Shown: positions 33,603 to 42,278 of the stretch, one piece after another | Layout: each line of letters begins with the position of its first letter | Numbering within the stretch: the stretch's first letter is position 1 | Assembly (NCBI GenBank): GCA_021323165.1 | Contig: JAJTCJ010000046.1 | Location: forward strand, 1-57,871 | Origin: Bacteroidota bacterium | Lineage (GTDB): Bacteria; Bacteroidota; Bacteroidia; 2-12-FULL-35-15 | Direction: 5' to 3' | Length of the DNA: 57,871 bases | Notes under the pieces: model-generated | Told to the model about the DNA's origin: nothing | Seen by the model: only the letters and a program-made list of their open reading frames with translations | The model's database searches: none | Program-made: the position numbers and the translations under genes

Positions 33603-36017
33603 TTATTTAAGAGGCAGTGTAAAATAAAAATCAGCGCCTTCGTTTACCTTTCCCTCTGCCCAAACCCGACCTTTATGTTTACTGATGATCCTTTGAACGA
33701 TTGCCAGCCCTACACCGGTTCCTTCAAATTCATCACTTCCATGAAGCCTCTGAAACACCCCAAAAAGTTTATGCCCGTATTGCATATTAAAGCCTGCACC
33801 ATTGTCGCTGATTTGATAAATCACTTCATTTCCTTTGATTTCAGAATTGATCCTTATTATCGGTTTCTCCACCTTAGAAGAGTATTTGACAGCATTTGAA
33901 ATTAAATTATAAAACACCTGGTTTATTAATGCGTAATCTCCCTGAACATTTTCGAGTTTTCCAATTTTGAATTCAGCATGATGCTTTGCGTTTTTATTTA
34001 TTTCATTGATTGTTCCGTCAATCATTTCTTTAACATCGATCTCTGATTTCTGAATTTCTTTTCTGCCTAAGCGGGAAAAAGCCAAAAGGTCATCAATAAG
34101 ATTTCCCATTTTTTGTGCATTATATTGCACAGTGCTAAGTAGTCGTTTTCCTTCCTCATCAAGTAAAGACGCATAGTCTTCTTCTATCATTTTTGCGTAT
34201 CCGTTGATCGCCCGAAGCGGTGCTCTCAGGTCATGCGAAACAGAATAACTGAACGATTCAAGTTCTTTATTTACGGATTCCAATTGCACTGTGCGCTCCA
34301 ATACCCTGGCTTCAAGTTCTTCATTCAGTTTTTGTATTGAAGCTTCTGCGGCTTTTCGCTTTGTGATATCGATTGAAAGAATAAATACACCTTCCGGAAC
34401 TGGTTGTATGCTTAATTCAAACCATCCTTTTGAGCCATCGTGGTATGAAAATTCATTGACCAAGAATTCCGGTTTTGTGCTATCCATGCATCTTGAAAGA
34501 ACATTGAATAATTCTGTATTCTCAATCCCGGGATAAACCTCCATCATTGTGTGTCCCAGTAGTTCTTCACGGGTATGTTTTCCCTGGATGGCAACGGCTT
34601 CATTTACATACATGTATTTCCAGTTCCTGTCTATGATCTGGATCCCTTCCATCATTTTATCCAGTGTGTTCCATATTTTTAGTTCGCTTTCCATAAGTTT
34701 TTTTTCCGATTCTTTGCGTTCTGTGACATCGCGGTAGTTAGACACAATTGCTTTAATACTTTCATCATGCAGCATATTATTCATTGTTCCCTCCAGCCAG
34801 ACTATCCGCCCCTCTTTATTGATAATGCGAAGCGATACAGGGAATGGTTTTCCCGGGTTTTCCAATGCTGTTCTGATGTTCTTCAAAGCGCTGTCCCGAT
34901 CTTCCGGTGCAACCAATTCATGCCTTTTCAATTGCATTATTTCAGAGATGGAATATCTGCTTATTTTTTCGATAGCAGAATTGATATATAGGATATTATT
35001 ATTCTCATCTATCAGTGAAATAATATCTTCTGAATTCTCGATCATTGAACGAAAACGTCTTTCATTATTAATGATCTCTTTTGTTCGGGTCTCAACGATC
35101 TGCTCTAATTCAGCATTTAATTTCATAAGATTTTCTTCTGCGGTTTTTCTTAGTACATCTTTTTTATTTAAGCTGGTAGCATTAAGCCATATGAGAATAA
35201 AAAAGAGAATGATGATGCTAAGAATGAGGATGGCCACCCCAAATTCTTTTGAATACAATCCCTGCCAGTCGCCTAAAAGCCTTAAGTATCCGAGGAGAGT
35301 TGGAATTATTATAACTGCGGGGATGAGTAAACGGGCAGATGCACTGCCTGAATAGGATGCTGTAAAGTTCCTCATAATTCCTGTATCAGGACTCATGAAT
35401 AAAATTGCCAGTGAGAGGAGTAAAAATGTTAATGCCGTATGTACTGCCATTGGAATGTATTTGAACACTCCGTAAAAAGATTCCACCTGGTATAAATAAC
35501 CCAGCAGCGACAGAAGTCCAAGGAATAGGGTAGAGAGGGAAAGGATCTGCGCAAATACCTGTTTCGTAGAATCTTGAAATTGAATCAATGCTAAACTAGC
35601 TCCGGCCATCATAAAACTGAAGGCTGTATTGGGAGCCATTCGGTTTGGTGTCTTTCCTATGAGATCATTATCAAGTTTGTCGGAGAATAAGAATGAGTCG
35701 ATATGAAAGTCAATTTCCATTAACAATCCTAATAATTTCAGAAAACCTACAGAGAATACAATAGTAGAAAGTATCATTATTAAAGAAGATCGTTGTTCCT
35801 TCTTTGAGAGTGCTATAAAAACAGTACTTGCGGAAAGTATGAATAAGACTGCAGTTACAGGGTTCATCGCAACAAGAGTAGGGATTGGCCTCTTAAATCT
35901 TTCTATATCGAATTGCCAGCCGAGAATAACCAAAATACTAATTCCAATCACTACGGTCGACAGGCCTTTACTCCAGAATTTTAGTTGAGTATATAATTCA
36001 GTGTTTTGATACGGCAT
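33603..36017 (-). CDS. Membrane-bound PAS-containing sensor histidine kinase
   Basis: An 804-residue kinase. The first 290 residues contain about eight membrane helices (such as [68 protein letters not shown]). A coiled segment follows, then two or three PAS domains ([38 protein letters not shown]). The kinase region has [42 protein letters not shown] and [18 protein letters not shown]. It is first in a three-gene operon with a receiver-only protein and a hybrid kinase. The stimulus is unknown. The gene appears intact. Confidence 0.92.
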   Translation of the reverse strand: MPYQNTELYTQLKFWSKGLSTVVIGISILVILGWQFDIERFKRPIPTLVAMNPVTAVLFILSASTVFIALSKKEQRSSLIMILSTIVFSVGFLKLLGLLMEIDFHIDSFLFSDKLDNDLIGKTPNRMAPNTAFSFMMAGASLALIQFQDSTKQVFAQILSLSTLFLGLLSLLGYLYQVESFYGVFKYIPMAVHTALTFLLLSLAILFMSPDTGIMRNFTASYSGSASARLLIPAVIIIPTLLGYLRLLGDWQGLYSKEFGVAILILSIIILFFILIWLNATSLNKKDVLRKTAEENLMKLNAELEQIVETRTKEIINNERRFRSMIENSEDIISLIDENNNILYINSAIEKISRYSISEIMQLKRHELVAPEDRDSALKNIRTALENPGKPFPVSLRIINKEGRIVWLEGTMNNMLHDESIKAIVSNYRDVTERKESEKKLMESELKIWNTLDKMMEGIQIIDRNWKYMYVNEAVAIQGKHTREELLGHTMMEVYPGIENTELFNVLSRCMDSTKPEFLVNEFSYHDGSKGWFELSIQPVPEGVFILSIDITKRKAAEASIQKLNEELEARVLERTVQLESVNKELESFSYSVSHDLRAPLRAINGYAKMIEEDYASLLDEEGKRLLSTVQYNAQKMGNLIDDLLAFSRLGRKEIQKSEIDVKEMIDGTINEINKNAKHHAEFKIGKLENVQGDYALINQVFYNLISNAVKYSSKVEKPIIRINSEIKGNEVIYQISDNGAGFNMQYGHKLFGVFQRLHGSDEFEGTGVGLAIVQRIISKHKGRVWAEGKVNEGADFYFTLPLK

Positions 36018-36125
36018 GCGTGAAATCTTTTCTTACCAAATATAAAAACAATCTGTAAAGAGAACTAACCTTTCACCGAAAGGTTCATGTTTAATTGGGC
36101 ATGATGTAAAAACGCTCTTAAATAA

Positions 36126-36158
36126 AAAAACAACGAAACAGATCGCTTCGTTGTTTTT
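36126..36158 (-). terminator. Strong stem-loop terminator of the XRE/S24 regulator gene
   Basis: AAAAACAACGAA and TTCGTTGTTTTT form a perfect twelve-base stem around ACAGATCGC, 15 bases beyond the regulator's stop at 36173. It could act in both directions. Confidence 0.85.
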
Positions 36159-36172
36159 CTGGAAATAGTCGC

Positions 36173-36928
36173 TTATTTGCCCATTTCTACCCGGTATGAT
36201 TGGAGAAAGCGAATAACATTGTCAATATTAAGTTCCTGTTGCTTGAATTCACCAATATTAAGACTGCAGACAAAACTCCAGATCTCCAGAATGTTATCTG
36301 TTTTTACGGTGTAAGGTGCGTATGCCGGATTATCAGAATGAAATTCGAATATGTTCTGAGCTCTTTTCTTTTCGCGGTATAAGCGCTTATAAACAAGTCC
36401 GTCATCCTTTGTAAGTACAATATATGTTTGCCCGTCCTTCACTTCATCAAATGTTTCCACATACCTTCCAACCACAACAGTTCCATTCTTTAATGGCGGC
36501 ATAGAATCTCCTTTGATAGGAAAGGCGCGGTGTTTACCTACAATTTTAAAGGGAAGATTCATAACCGGAAGATCTTCTATGAACTCAGGATCTGCATATC
36601 CGTTCAGATAACCCGCCATCGCTCTCATTCCCACAACCTCCACAAGGTCGTTGTTTTCATGATCAACCTGAATCGGCAATAAGGTGCGGTTCTTTCCGAT
36701 CTTCATTAAAGAATTTGGATTTGTTCTTTGCAGATCGGCCCGAATGAGCGCATCTACAGAGATCTTAAAATAATCGGCAAGAAGAATAAGGATCTCGATC
36801 GGTGGCTGGTTCCTGTTTTCTTCATATGCTCCAAGTCTGGCCCTGGTAATTCCAAGTGCTTCGGCAAGTTGTTCCTGGGAAAAGCCTGTGTCTTCCCTTA
36901 AAATGCGGATGTTTTTTGCGACTCTCAT
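36173..36928 (-). CDS. XRE-type repressor with self-cleaving S24 (LexA/CI-like) domain
   Basis: A 251-residue regulator. Residues 1-60 are a helix-turn-helix domain (SQEQLAEALGITRARLGAYEE). The C-terminal half is a serine protease-like dimerisation domain with a candidate cleavage site Ala105-Gly106 in AMAGYLNG, catalytic Ser142 in FPIKGDSMPP and Lys181 in LVYKRLY. This is the layout of CI-type repressors that cut themselves on a stress or DNA-damage signal. No phage genes surround it, so it is probably a chromosomal stress regulator common in the phylum. A perfect inverted repeat containing the promoter lies just upstream, which implies autorepression. It is not LexA itself, because the DNA-binding domain is XRE-type. 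Confidence 0.9.
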   Translation of the reverse strand: MRVAKNIRILREDTGFSQEQLAEALGITRARLGAYEENRNQPPIEILILLADYFKISVDALIRADLQRTNPNSLMKIGKNRTLLPIQVDHENNDLVEVVGMRAMAGYLNGYADPEFIEDLPVMNLPFKIVGKHRAFPIKGDSMPPLKNGTVVVGRYVETFDEVKDGQTYIVLTKDDGLVYKRLYREKKRAQNIFEFHSDNPAYAPYTVKTDNILEIWSFVCSLNIGEFKQQELNIDNVIRFLQSYRVEMGK

Positions 36929-36942
36929 GATTGCTATGTTTT

Positions 36943-36980
36943 GTAGTACAAATATACTACTTTTTATAGTATGTTTGCAA
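36943..36980. promoter_or_regulatory. Operator containing the repressor's own promoter, with a facing -7 element
   Basis: GTAGTACAAATATACTAC (36943-36960) is a perfect inverted repeat, GTAGTA spaced by six bases from TACTAC. On the minus strand the spacer makes TATATTTG, an exact -7 element 21 bases after a TTG, about 15-20 bases upstream of the repressor ATG. A second half-site-like TATAGTATG lies at 36966-36973. On the plus strand TATGTTTG (36970-36977) also matches the -7 consensus, so a divergent promoter is possible. Confidence 0.7.
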
Positions 36981-37109
36981 CGGAGATGAAAATTTTTTTT
37001 GAGGGGAAGAATTAATACCCTGATTTAAAAAAATTTAATAGAAGACCAATGCCATGGTTACACTATAATTAAATCAGATCCGGTATTAAAGTTTTGTTTG
37101 TGAAGAAAG

Positions 37110-37140
37110 TGCCGCGTGATGAGAATCCGCGGCATTTTTT
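37110..37140 (+). terminator. Rho-independent terminator with no obvious gene in front of it
   Basis: TGCCGCG and CGCGGCA form a seven-base stem around 11 bases and are followed on the plus strand by TTTTTT. The adjacent genes are both on the minus strand, so the T run points to a short plus-strand transcript starting near 36985. On the minus strand it follows the stop of the 37145-38050 gene and could double as its terminator. Confidence 0.75.
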
Positions 37141-37144
37141 ATTT

Positions 37145-38050
37145 CTAAAAATTGTAAAAGATTCTTATTCCCAAAGCGTGCTGAAATTTGAATTTTGGAT
37201 CAGGTCCAATATTCACACCTTCATACGTTGGGTTATAAAGCAGCTGGATCCTGCAAAGTTCATTAACATTGAAATTTACCCCCATTCCTGCAAAAGCACC
37301 GAAACCAACTCCTACAGGCTTTCTCACCTGGTAAGCAGGATATCCCGGCTGATAGTAATAACTTGTAAGGTCGATCAATAATCCATCCCCAATGAGAATC
37401 TCATTTTTATCAAATTTGGCAAGTGTCATGTGAAGTCCGCCTTCAAGAATAAAATTCACTTTTTCGCTTTCACCCAGTAATCGCTGATAACCCAGCTGAA
37501 GAAATAAGCGTTGTTCGGTACCTTTAATTGCACATGTTTTAATGGCAGTATTGATCTGTGTAGAATTTGTTGGAGGCAATGTTACTATGGTGAAATTGCC
37601 TGTTACATTCAGCTTTGCCACATTTAAATTTAAGAGTATCGCATTCTTTGCATCCACGGAATATCTGCCGTTAAGGCCAATCAAAAAAGCGGGAGCATAA
37701 CGCATATTGACCGGCATATCGCTTTCATTGAATGTCCATTCGCCATGCTGAACGCCCAGAGCCTGTGCTACAAGATCCACCTGTCCATATCCGCCACCGT
37801 ATTCCATCACGATCTTCTGATACATAAAACTGTTTTCGAAATTGTTGCGTTCTCCGTTCATATTAAAGCCATATCCATCGTATAGCTTTGCGGTGTATTT
37901 GTTGGCGAAATAAGATCCTATATATAATCCGAGATTAAGCCCTTTGGTCTTAAGTGGGGCATGAGCGGTTTCACTGTCAGTTTCTTCCTGTGAGAAGGCC
38001 GGTTTGATAAGCAGCAGTAGTAATAATGTTACTTTAAAAATTTTATGCAT
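37145..38050 (-). CDS. Hypothetical outer-membrane beta-barrel protein
   Basis: About 301 residues. A strongly hydrophobic signal peptide (MHKIFKVTLLLLLLIKPAFS) precedes a series of amphipathic strands with Gly and Tyr (LGLYIGSYFANKY, QKIVMEYGGGYGQVDLV, RLFLQLGYQRLLG, FILEGGLHMTL, GFGAFAGMGVNFNV) and a final FQHALGIRIFYNF ending in phenylalanine, the classic barrel C-terminus. I do not recognise a specific family. The ATG at 38050 was chosen over an upstream extension to 38083. It lies about 40 bases downstream of the DUF3820 gene and may share its transcript. Confidence 0.78.
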   Translation of the reverse strand: MHKIFKVTLLLLLLIKPAFSQEETDSETAHAPLKTKGLNLGLYIGSYFANKYTAKLYDGYGFNMNGERNNFENSFMYQKIVMEYGGGYGQVDLVAQALGVQHGEWTFNESDMPVNMRYAPAFLIGLNGRYSVDAKNAILLNLNVAKLNVTGNFTIVTLPPTNSTQINTAIKTCAIKGTEQRLFLQLGYQRLLGESEKVNFILEGGLHMTLAKFDKNEILIGDGLLIDLTSYYYQPGYPAYQVRKPVGVGFGAFAGMGVNFNVNELCRIQLLYNPTYEGVNIGPDPKFKFQHALGIRIFYNF

Positions 38051-38091
38051 TCGATTATAAAATTGGTGATGATTGTTACTCAAAGATAAAA

Positions 38092-38304
38092 CTATTTTTT
38101 CTTTAAAGGTAACAGAAGATAGTCGAGTCCGTTCAACTTGATCTCAAGCTGAAGCTGCAGCAGCTGGCCGATCTTACCTGGTGGGAAACCTTTCCGGCTG
38201 AACCATTCCAGATAAGAAACAGGAAGATCGCAAATGATGCAGCCTTTGAATTTTCCAAAAGGCATTCTCATTTCAACAAGTGATAATAAGAGTTTAGGAT
38301 CCAT
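38092..38304 (-). CDS. DUF3820 family small protein
   Basis: A 70-residue soluble protein with the family pattern MPFGKFKGCIICDLPVSYLEWFSRKGFPPGK followed by EIKLNGLDYLLLPL. The fold has nuclease-like relatives and some members are described as putative quorum-sensing-regulated factors; no function is established. The upstream spacer contains REP-like repeats. Confidence 0.88.
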   Translation of the reverse strand: MDPKLLLSLVEMRMPFGKFKGCIICDLPVSYLEWFSRKGFPPGKIGQLLQLQLEIKLNGLDYLLLPLKKK

Positions 38305-38330
38305 TGATTGATTCTAGATTGTACCAGCCA

Positions 38331-38400
38331 CCAGTCTTCGACAAGCTCAGACTGACCACGCGCGTTGTCATATTGAGCCTGTCGAAATAGTTGCGCAGGC
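38331..38400. repeat. REP-like inverted repeat pair
   Basis: AGTCTTCGACAAGCTCAGACTG (38333-38354) and, after about 20 bases, the related reversed unit CATATTGAGCCTGTCGAAATAG (38369-38390). They form an imperfect inverted pair like that at 27751-27817. Confidence 0.7.
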
Positions 38401-38491
38401 TGAATTCAAACATACGAAAAATAACGAAAAGATATAATCGAGGATTTCTGATAGGCCATGTATTTCAATCCTGTTTAATGAACTAATTTGT

Positions 38492-38499
38492 TATATTTG
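38492..38499 (+). promoter_or_regulatory. -7 promoter element (TAtaTTTG) of the TPR-SpoIIE gene
   Basis: TATATTTG matches the consensus exactly and lies 28 bases before the ATG at 38527, leaving a short leader. This supports the ATG at 38527 rather than the upstream TTG at 38488, which would lie before the promoter element. The -33 region is not convincing. Confidence 0.6.
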
Positions 38500-38526
38500 G
38501 AAAGAACTAAACTCTCCTTATTTTTT

Positions 38527-40590
38527 ATGAAGCATGATTTGAAATTCGTTATAAGATTTCAAAAAGCAACAGGGAATTTTTATCTTGTTATTTTATCAGT
38601 ACTCTTATTTTCGGGAAAGCTTCAGTCTCAGGATCAGCAGTTAATTGATTCTCTTGAAAGATATTTACCAACAGTTACTGTCGACAGTAATAAAATAGAA
38701 GTACTGAATGAACTTTCGGCACAGATAGTAGACATGGATCCTGCTAAAGCTATGAGATATGCAGGAGACGCTTTAAAACTTGCCGAATCGATCAATCACA
38801 AACGTTATACTGCAACTTCACTTCATAATCTTGGGAACGGACATTATAATCTTGGCGAATATAAACTTGCCTTATTTTGTTACCTCAAAGCTTTTCATAT
38901 TCATGAAGCGCTGGGAAATAAAAAGGGATTGTTAACAGCTTCGGGTTCTATCGGAAATGTATTTCTGGATATGAGGCAGCCGGATCAGGCTTTAAAATAT
39001 CTTGAGCAAACTCTTGTTATAAGCAAAGAATTAAATAATAAAAGGGGTATGGCGTCAGCACTGTTATCAATAGGCACGGTTTACAGCGAGAAAAAAGATT
39101 ATAAAAAAGCATTGGAATATTCTTTTGAATCATTAAAGATCTTTCAGGAAATAAATTTTAAGGAAGCAGTAGCCACCTGTTTTAATAATGTTGCCGATAG
39201 TTATCATAAACTGAAAGATTATCCAAAGGCAATGTTCTATGTTACCAAAGCTTTTGAAACCTATAAAGAAACAGGCAATATTTATGGAATGGCGCTTGCG
39301 CTGAACAACCTTGGTGATTTTTATACATCAACCGGAGATCCGGAAAAAGCTCTTACATATTACACCCGTGGACTTGAGCAGGCAAAACTTATTGGTGCGA
39401 CAGACAGGATAGTTGCTGCATACAGGGGAATATCGCAGGCTTATAAGAAAATGGGTAAGTACCGTGAAGCATTAAATATGAATGAGATCTTTCAAAAAAT
39501 GAATGATTCTATTTATAATACAGAAAGTGCAAAGCAGCTGGCAGAAATGCAGACGCGTTTTGAAACGGAGAAAAAAGCAAAGGAGATCGATCTGCTTACA
39601 AAAGATAAAAAGATAAAAGAAGATGAGCTTACGCGCCAGCGACTTATCATCTGGACAATTGCAATAGGCGGAGTGCTTGTGCTGCTCTTAGCTTTATTGG
39701 CGATCCGTGCGAATGGTCAGAAACGAAAAGCGAACAGAGAATTAGAGGTCAAGAATAAAAAGATAGAAACAGCTTATAATATTATTGAAGTGCAGCATAA
39801 AGATATCAAAGACAGTATCCGTTATGCAGAGCGTCTTCAGAATGCGATTCTTCCAACTGTGTCATTCGAAAGAGAATTCGGCAAGAACGCTTTCGTATTT
39901 TACAAACCGAAGGATATTGTCAGCGGTGATTTCTATTGGCTTGAATCAGCAGTAAATAATGCAGGAGAAAAACAGGTGCTGTTTGCAGCAGTTGATTGTA
40001 CAGGCCATGGAGTGCCGGGAGCTTTCATGAGTATTGTAGGACATAATCTTTTAAAGCAGGCGGTAAAAGAGCATGGTAAAACAAAACCTTCAGAAATACT
40101 TGATGAGCTGAATTCAGGTTTGAGTGAGACTCTACGTCAGAAAGAAGAAGATTCGGTTGTTAAAGACGGAATGGACATGGCTTTATGTGCATTGCATAAA
40201 AAGGATGGTAAACATTTTCTTGAATTTTCTGGAGCTAATAATCCGGTTTGGATAATCCGTGCAGGTTCCCCGCCAATGCTGGAAGAGATCAAAGGAGATA
40301 AATTTCCAATTGGAATTTTTATCGGTGAAAAACTAAATCAATTCAGATGTCATACAACAGAGTTGTTTCCGGGTGATACTGTTTATATTTTTACTGATGG
40401 ATATGCTGATCAGTTTGGAGGAGATAAAGGGAAAAAATTTAAATATAAACCTATACAGCAATTATTGCTGAGTATTCAGGAAAGGTCAATGCCTGAACAA
40501 AAAGAGATACTTGATAAAACTATTCTTTCCTGGATGGGTAATCTGGAACAGGTCGATGATATCCTGATGATTGGAGTCAGGATAAGTTGA
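38527..40590 (+). CDS. TPR-containing membrane SpoIIE-type serine phosphatase
   Basis: About 687 residues. A signal or membrane segment (FYLVILSVLLFSGKLQSQ) leads to about six or seven TPR repeats from residue 60 to 330 (such as ATSLHNLGNGHYNLGEYKLAL, ALLSIGTVYSEKKDYKKAL), then a charged coiled coil, one membrane helix (IWTIAIGGVLVLLLALLAI) and a cytoplasmic PP2C/SpoIIE phosphatase. Phosphatase marks are FYKPKDIVSGDFYWLE, AAVDCTGHGVPGAFMSIVGHNLL and YIFTDGYADQFGG, with metal-binding aspartates. Such proteins dephosphorylate anti-sigma antagonists or similar partners; no partner gene is next to it. The periplasmic TPRs probably sense proteins. Confidence 0.9.
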   Translation: MKHDLKFVIRFQKATGNFYLVILSVLLFSGKLQSQDQQLIDSLERYLPTVTVDSNKIEVLNELSAQIVDMDPAKAMRYAGDALKLAESINHKRYTATSLHNLGNGHYNLGEYKLALFCYLKAFHIHEALGNKKGLLTASGSIGNVFLDMRQPDQALKYLEQTLVISKELNNKRGMASALLSIGTVYSEKKDYKKALEYSFESLKIFQEINFKEAVATCFNNVADSYHKLKDYPKAMFYVTKAFETYKETGNIYGMALALNNLGDFYTSTGDPEKALTYYTRGLEQAKLIGATDRIVAAYRGISQAYKKMGKYREALNMNEIFQKMNDSIYNTESAKQLAEMQTRFETEKKAKEIDLLTKDKKIKEDELTRQRLIIWTIAIGGVLVLLLALLAIRANGQKRKANRELEVKNKKIETAYNIIEVQHKDIKDSIRYAERLQNAILPTVSFEREFGKNAFVFYKPKDIVSGDFYWLESAVNNAGEKQVLFAAVDCTGHGVPGAFMSIVGHNLLKQAVKEHGKTKPSEILDELNSGLSETLRQKEEDSVVKDGMDMALCALHKKDGKHFLEFSGANNPVWIIRAGSPPMLEEIKGDKFPIGIFIGEKLNQFRCHTTELFPGDTVYIFTDGYADQFGGDKGKKFKYKPIQQLLLSIQERSMPEQKEILDKTILSWMGNLEQVDDILMIGVRIS

Positions 40591-40614
40591 AAATTCCCTT
40601 ACAGTTAAGTGAAC

Positions 40615-40647
40615 CTTCTAATGCTCTCATTTAGAGAACATTAGAAG
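40615..40647. terminator. Long perfect stem-loop after the phosphatase gene
   Basis: CTTCTAATG and CATTAGAAG pair perfectly, with an inner CTCT/AGAG stem. It lies between the convergent ends at 40590 and 40672. There is no T run, so termination is inferred from position. Confidence 0.6.
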
Positions 40648-40671
40648 TACACATTATTCACCTTTACATTC

Positions 40672-40935
40672 TTAAGCGTCCACCCCTTTAAGGATCTTGT
40701 TCATAAGAATCTGGCGGGCAAAACGTATGTTTTCCATCTTGTCTTTTGCCGCATCACTTGGTTTAAAGGTAATAAGTCTCATGTCGAGTTTCTGAATAAA
40801 ACGCATGATTAAATGATTGATATATCCTTTTTGTTTCATACCGGTGATCTCATTATTAATAAATGATTCCACTGATTTAGGGTCATCACATTTGATGATC
40901 TCTTCTACGATTTCTTCTTTGAAAAATTGGAACAT
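40672..40935 (-). CDS. Small hypothetical protein, unrecognised
   Basis: An 87-residue, charged, mainly helical protein: FKEEIVEEIIKCDDPKSVE, FINNEITGMKQKGYINHLI, FIQKLDMRLITFKPSDAAKDK and RFARQILMNKILKGVDA. It has no signal peptide, no membrane helix and one cysteine. I do not recognise a family. It lies between a long stem-loop and the universal stress gene on the same strand, with 136 bases to that gene, so it may be its downstream partner. Confidence 0.65.
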   Translation of the reverse strand: MFQFFKEEIVEEIIKCDDPKSVESFINNEITGMKQKGYINHLIMRFIQKLDMRLITFKPSDAAKDKMENIRFARQILMNKILKGVDA

Positions 40936-41071
40936 GGCGAGTAAAGTTTTAGTTTATATATGTTTGTTTTTTTAATTCTGAGATTCAAAAGTAATCGTGT
41001 ACAAAGGCTTCAGTTTAAAGTTTCGTTATGAACGGAATTTTAATAGCCGAAACAAGAATAAATTTATCTGA

Positions 41072-41980
41072 TCACCACCCGTAACCGCCAAGATTAACAG
41101 TATCCGGGTTAAAAGTAGGGCGTATGCTTAGGATAGGGATGGGTGAGTGATTCACCATCTGCTGAGCAAAAGGTCCCATAAAATATTCTGAGATTCTCAT
41201 TTTATCAATATCAGCCATGATAACTATCAGGTCGATGTTTTTCTTTTCGGCATATTTCAAAACTCTCTCTGCGAGGTAAGGAGAGGATTTTACTTTAACA
41301 GAGCATGAAATACCATGTTTCTCAATAATTCTTTTTATTTGGGCGGCTTCAAGTTCTATTTTTCTAACCTGGTCTTTATCGTCATCTGTATCAATTCCTA
41401 AAACATAAATTTTTGCTCCGAAGATCTCTGCCATCTTTAATGCATAATCCACTTTCTCTCTTGAATGAGGCTTATCACGGAAAGGGAGAAGGATGTTTTT
41501 AAATGCAGGTTGAACCACATTCATGTGGATTGAAAGAACAGGGCACTTTGCTTCGTTTACTACACGAAATGTATTACTTCCTGTAATGAATTCGCGGAAA
41601 CCTTTAACACCATGTGTTCCCATTACTATCAAATCGGCTTTGGTGCTTTCTGCGGTATCTAAGATCTCTTCTTTCACCCAGCCATTCGTTACAATGCCGA
41701 GAATGTTTACACCATCTTTCTTTTTGATCTTTTGAGTGATCTTCAGAAGATGTTCCTTGGACTGTTTGATAACAGATTTTTCATAGCTTTCAAGATTAGT
41801 GAAAGTGAGAGCTGTATAATCTGTAGAAGGAGCATAGGAATAAGTAGTTTCTACTACATTAATAAGTGTTATGTCAGCCTTGGTTTGCTTGGCAATGTAA
41901 ACAGCCTGATCAAGGGCTTTCAGAGATGTCTCTGAAAAATCGATAGGCACTAATATCTTTTTAATGTTGAAGATTTCCAT
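41072..41980 (-). CDS. Universal stress protein with two Usp domains
   Basis: A 302-residue tandem Usp protein. The first domain starts KKILVPIDFSETSLKALDQAVYIA and has the ATP-loop signature GTHGVKGFREFITGSNT. The second starts FKNILLPFRDKPHSREKVDYALKMAEIF but its loop (MADIDKMRISEYFMGPFAQQMV) is degenerate, so probably only the first half binds nucleotide. Tandem Usp proteins are common in Bacteroidota and are induced by starvation or redox stress. Small inverted repeats (GAGTA/TACTC at 42061-42076, AAGTATT/AATACTT at 42144-42161) lie in its upstream region. Confidence 0.92.
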   Translation of the reverse strand: MEIFNIKKILVPIDFSETSLKALDQAVYIAKQTKADITLINVVETTYSYAPSTDYTALTFTNLESYEKSVIKQSKEHLLKITQKIKKKDGVNILGIVTNGWVKEEILDTAESTKADLIVMGTHGVKGFREFITGSNTFRVVNEAKCPVLSIHMNVVQPAFKNILLPFRDKPHSREKVDYALKMAEIFGAKIYVLGIDTDDDKDQVRKIELEAAQIKRIIEKHGISCSVKVKSSPYLAERVLKYAEKKNIDLIVIMADIDKMRISEYFMGPFAQQMVNHSPIPILSIRPTFNPDTVNLGGYGW

Positions 41981-42278
41981 GGTGGTTCTTTTTCTATGGT
42001 ATTGCCATAAAATATGCCATTTCTGGAAGCCTTTATTAACAAGGGGGTGTTAAATCAGGTGAGTAAAAAAATACTCATTCAGGCAAAAAAATGAGGTTAA
42101 ATTGATGAATTCTATCGATTAAAACTTCCTTTGGATTTTAAATAAGTATTACTAAATACTTGCCAATGAAAACGAAGGAAAAATTTGTGTTGTTTAATTA
42201 TCCGACTGATTCATGCCTCCGCGCAGATCCTGAAACAAGTTCAGGATGACCACCAAACTACACAGCTGTTCTCCGAAA
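41981..42278. other. Gene-free spacer with inverted repeats and one REP-like element
   Basis: It contains the usp upstream region. GAGTA-AAAAAA-TACTC at 42061-42076 and AAGTATT-acta-AATACTT at 42144-42161 could be operators. ATCCTGAA-acaag-TTCAGGAT at 42227-42247 is a perfect eight-base stem of the dispersed CCTGAAC repeat family. No coding potential was seen. Confidence 0.55.

Noticed and set aside
36173..36928. Prophage CI repressor marking a phage region
   Set aside because: No phage structural, lysis or integrase gene is nearby; similar XRE/S24 regulators are common on Bacteroidota chromosomes.
37094..37381. Plus-strand frame of 95 residues after the operator
   Set aside because: It runs through the terminator hairpin and antisense to the barrel gene at 37145-38050, whose signal peptide and barrel strands are clear.
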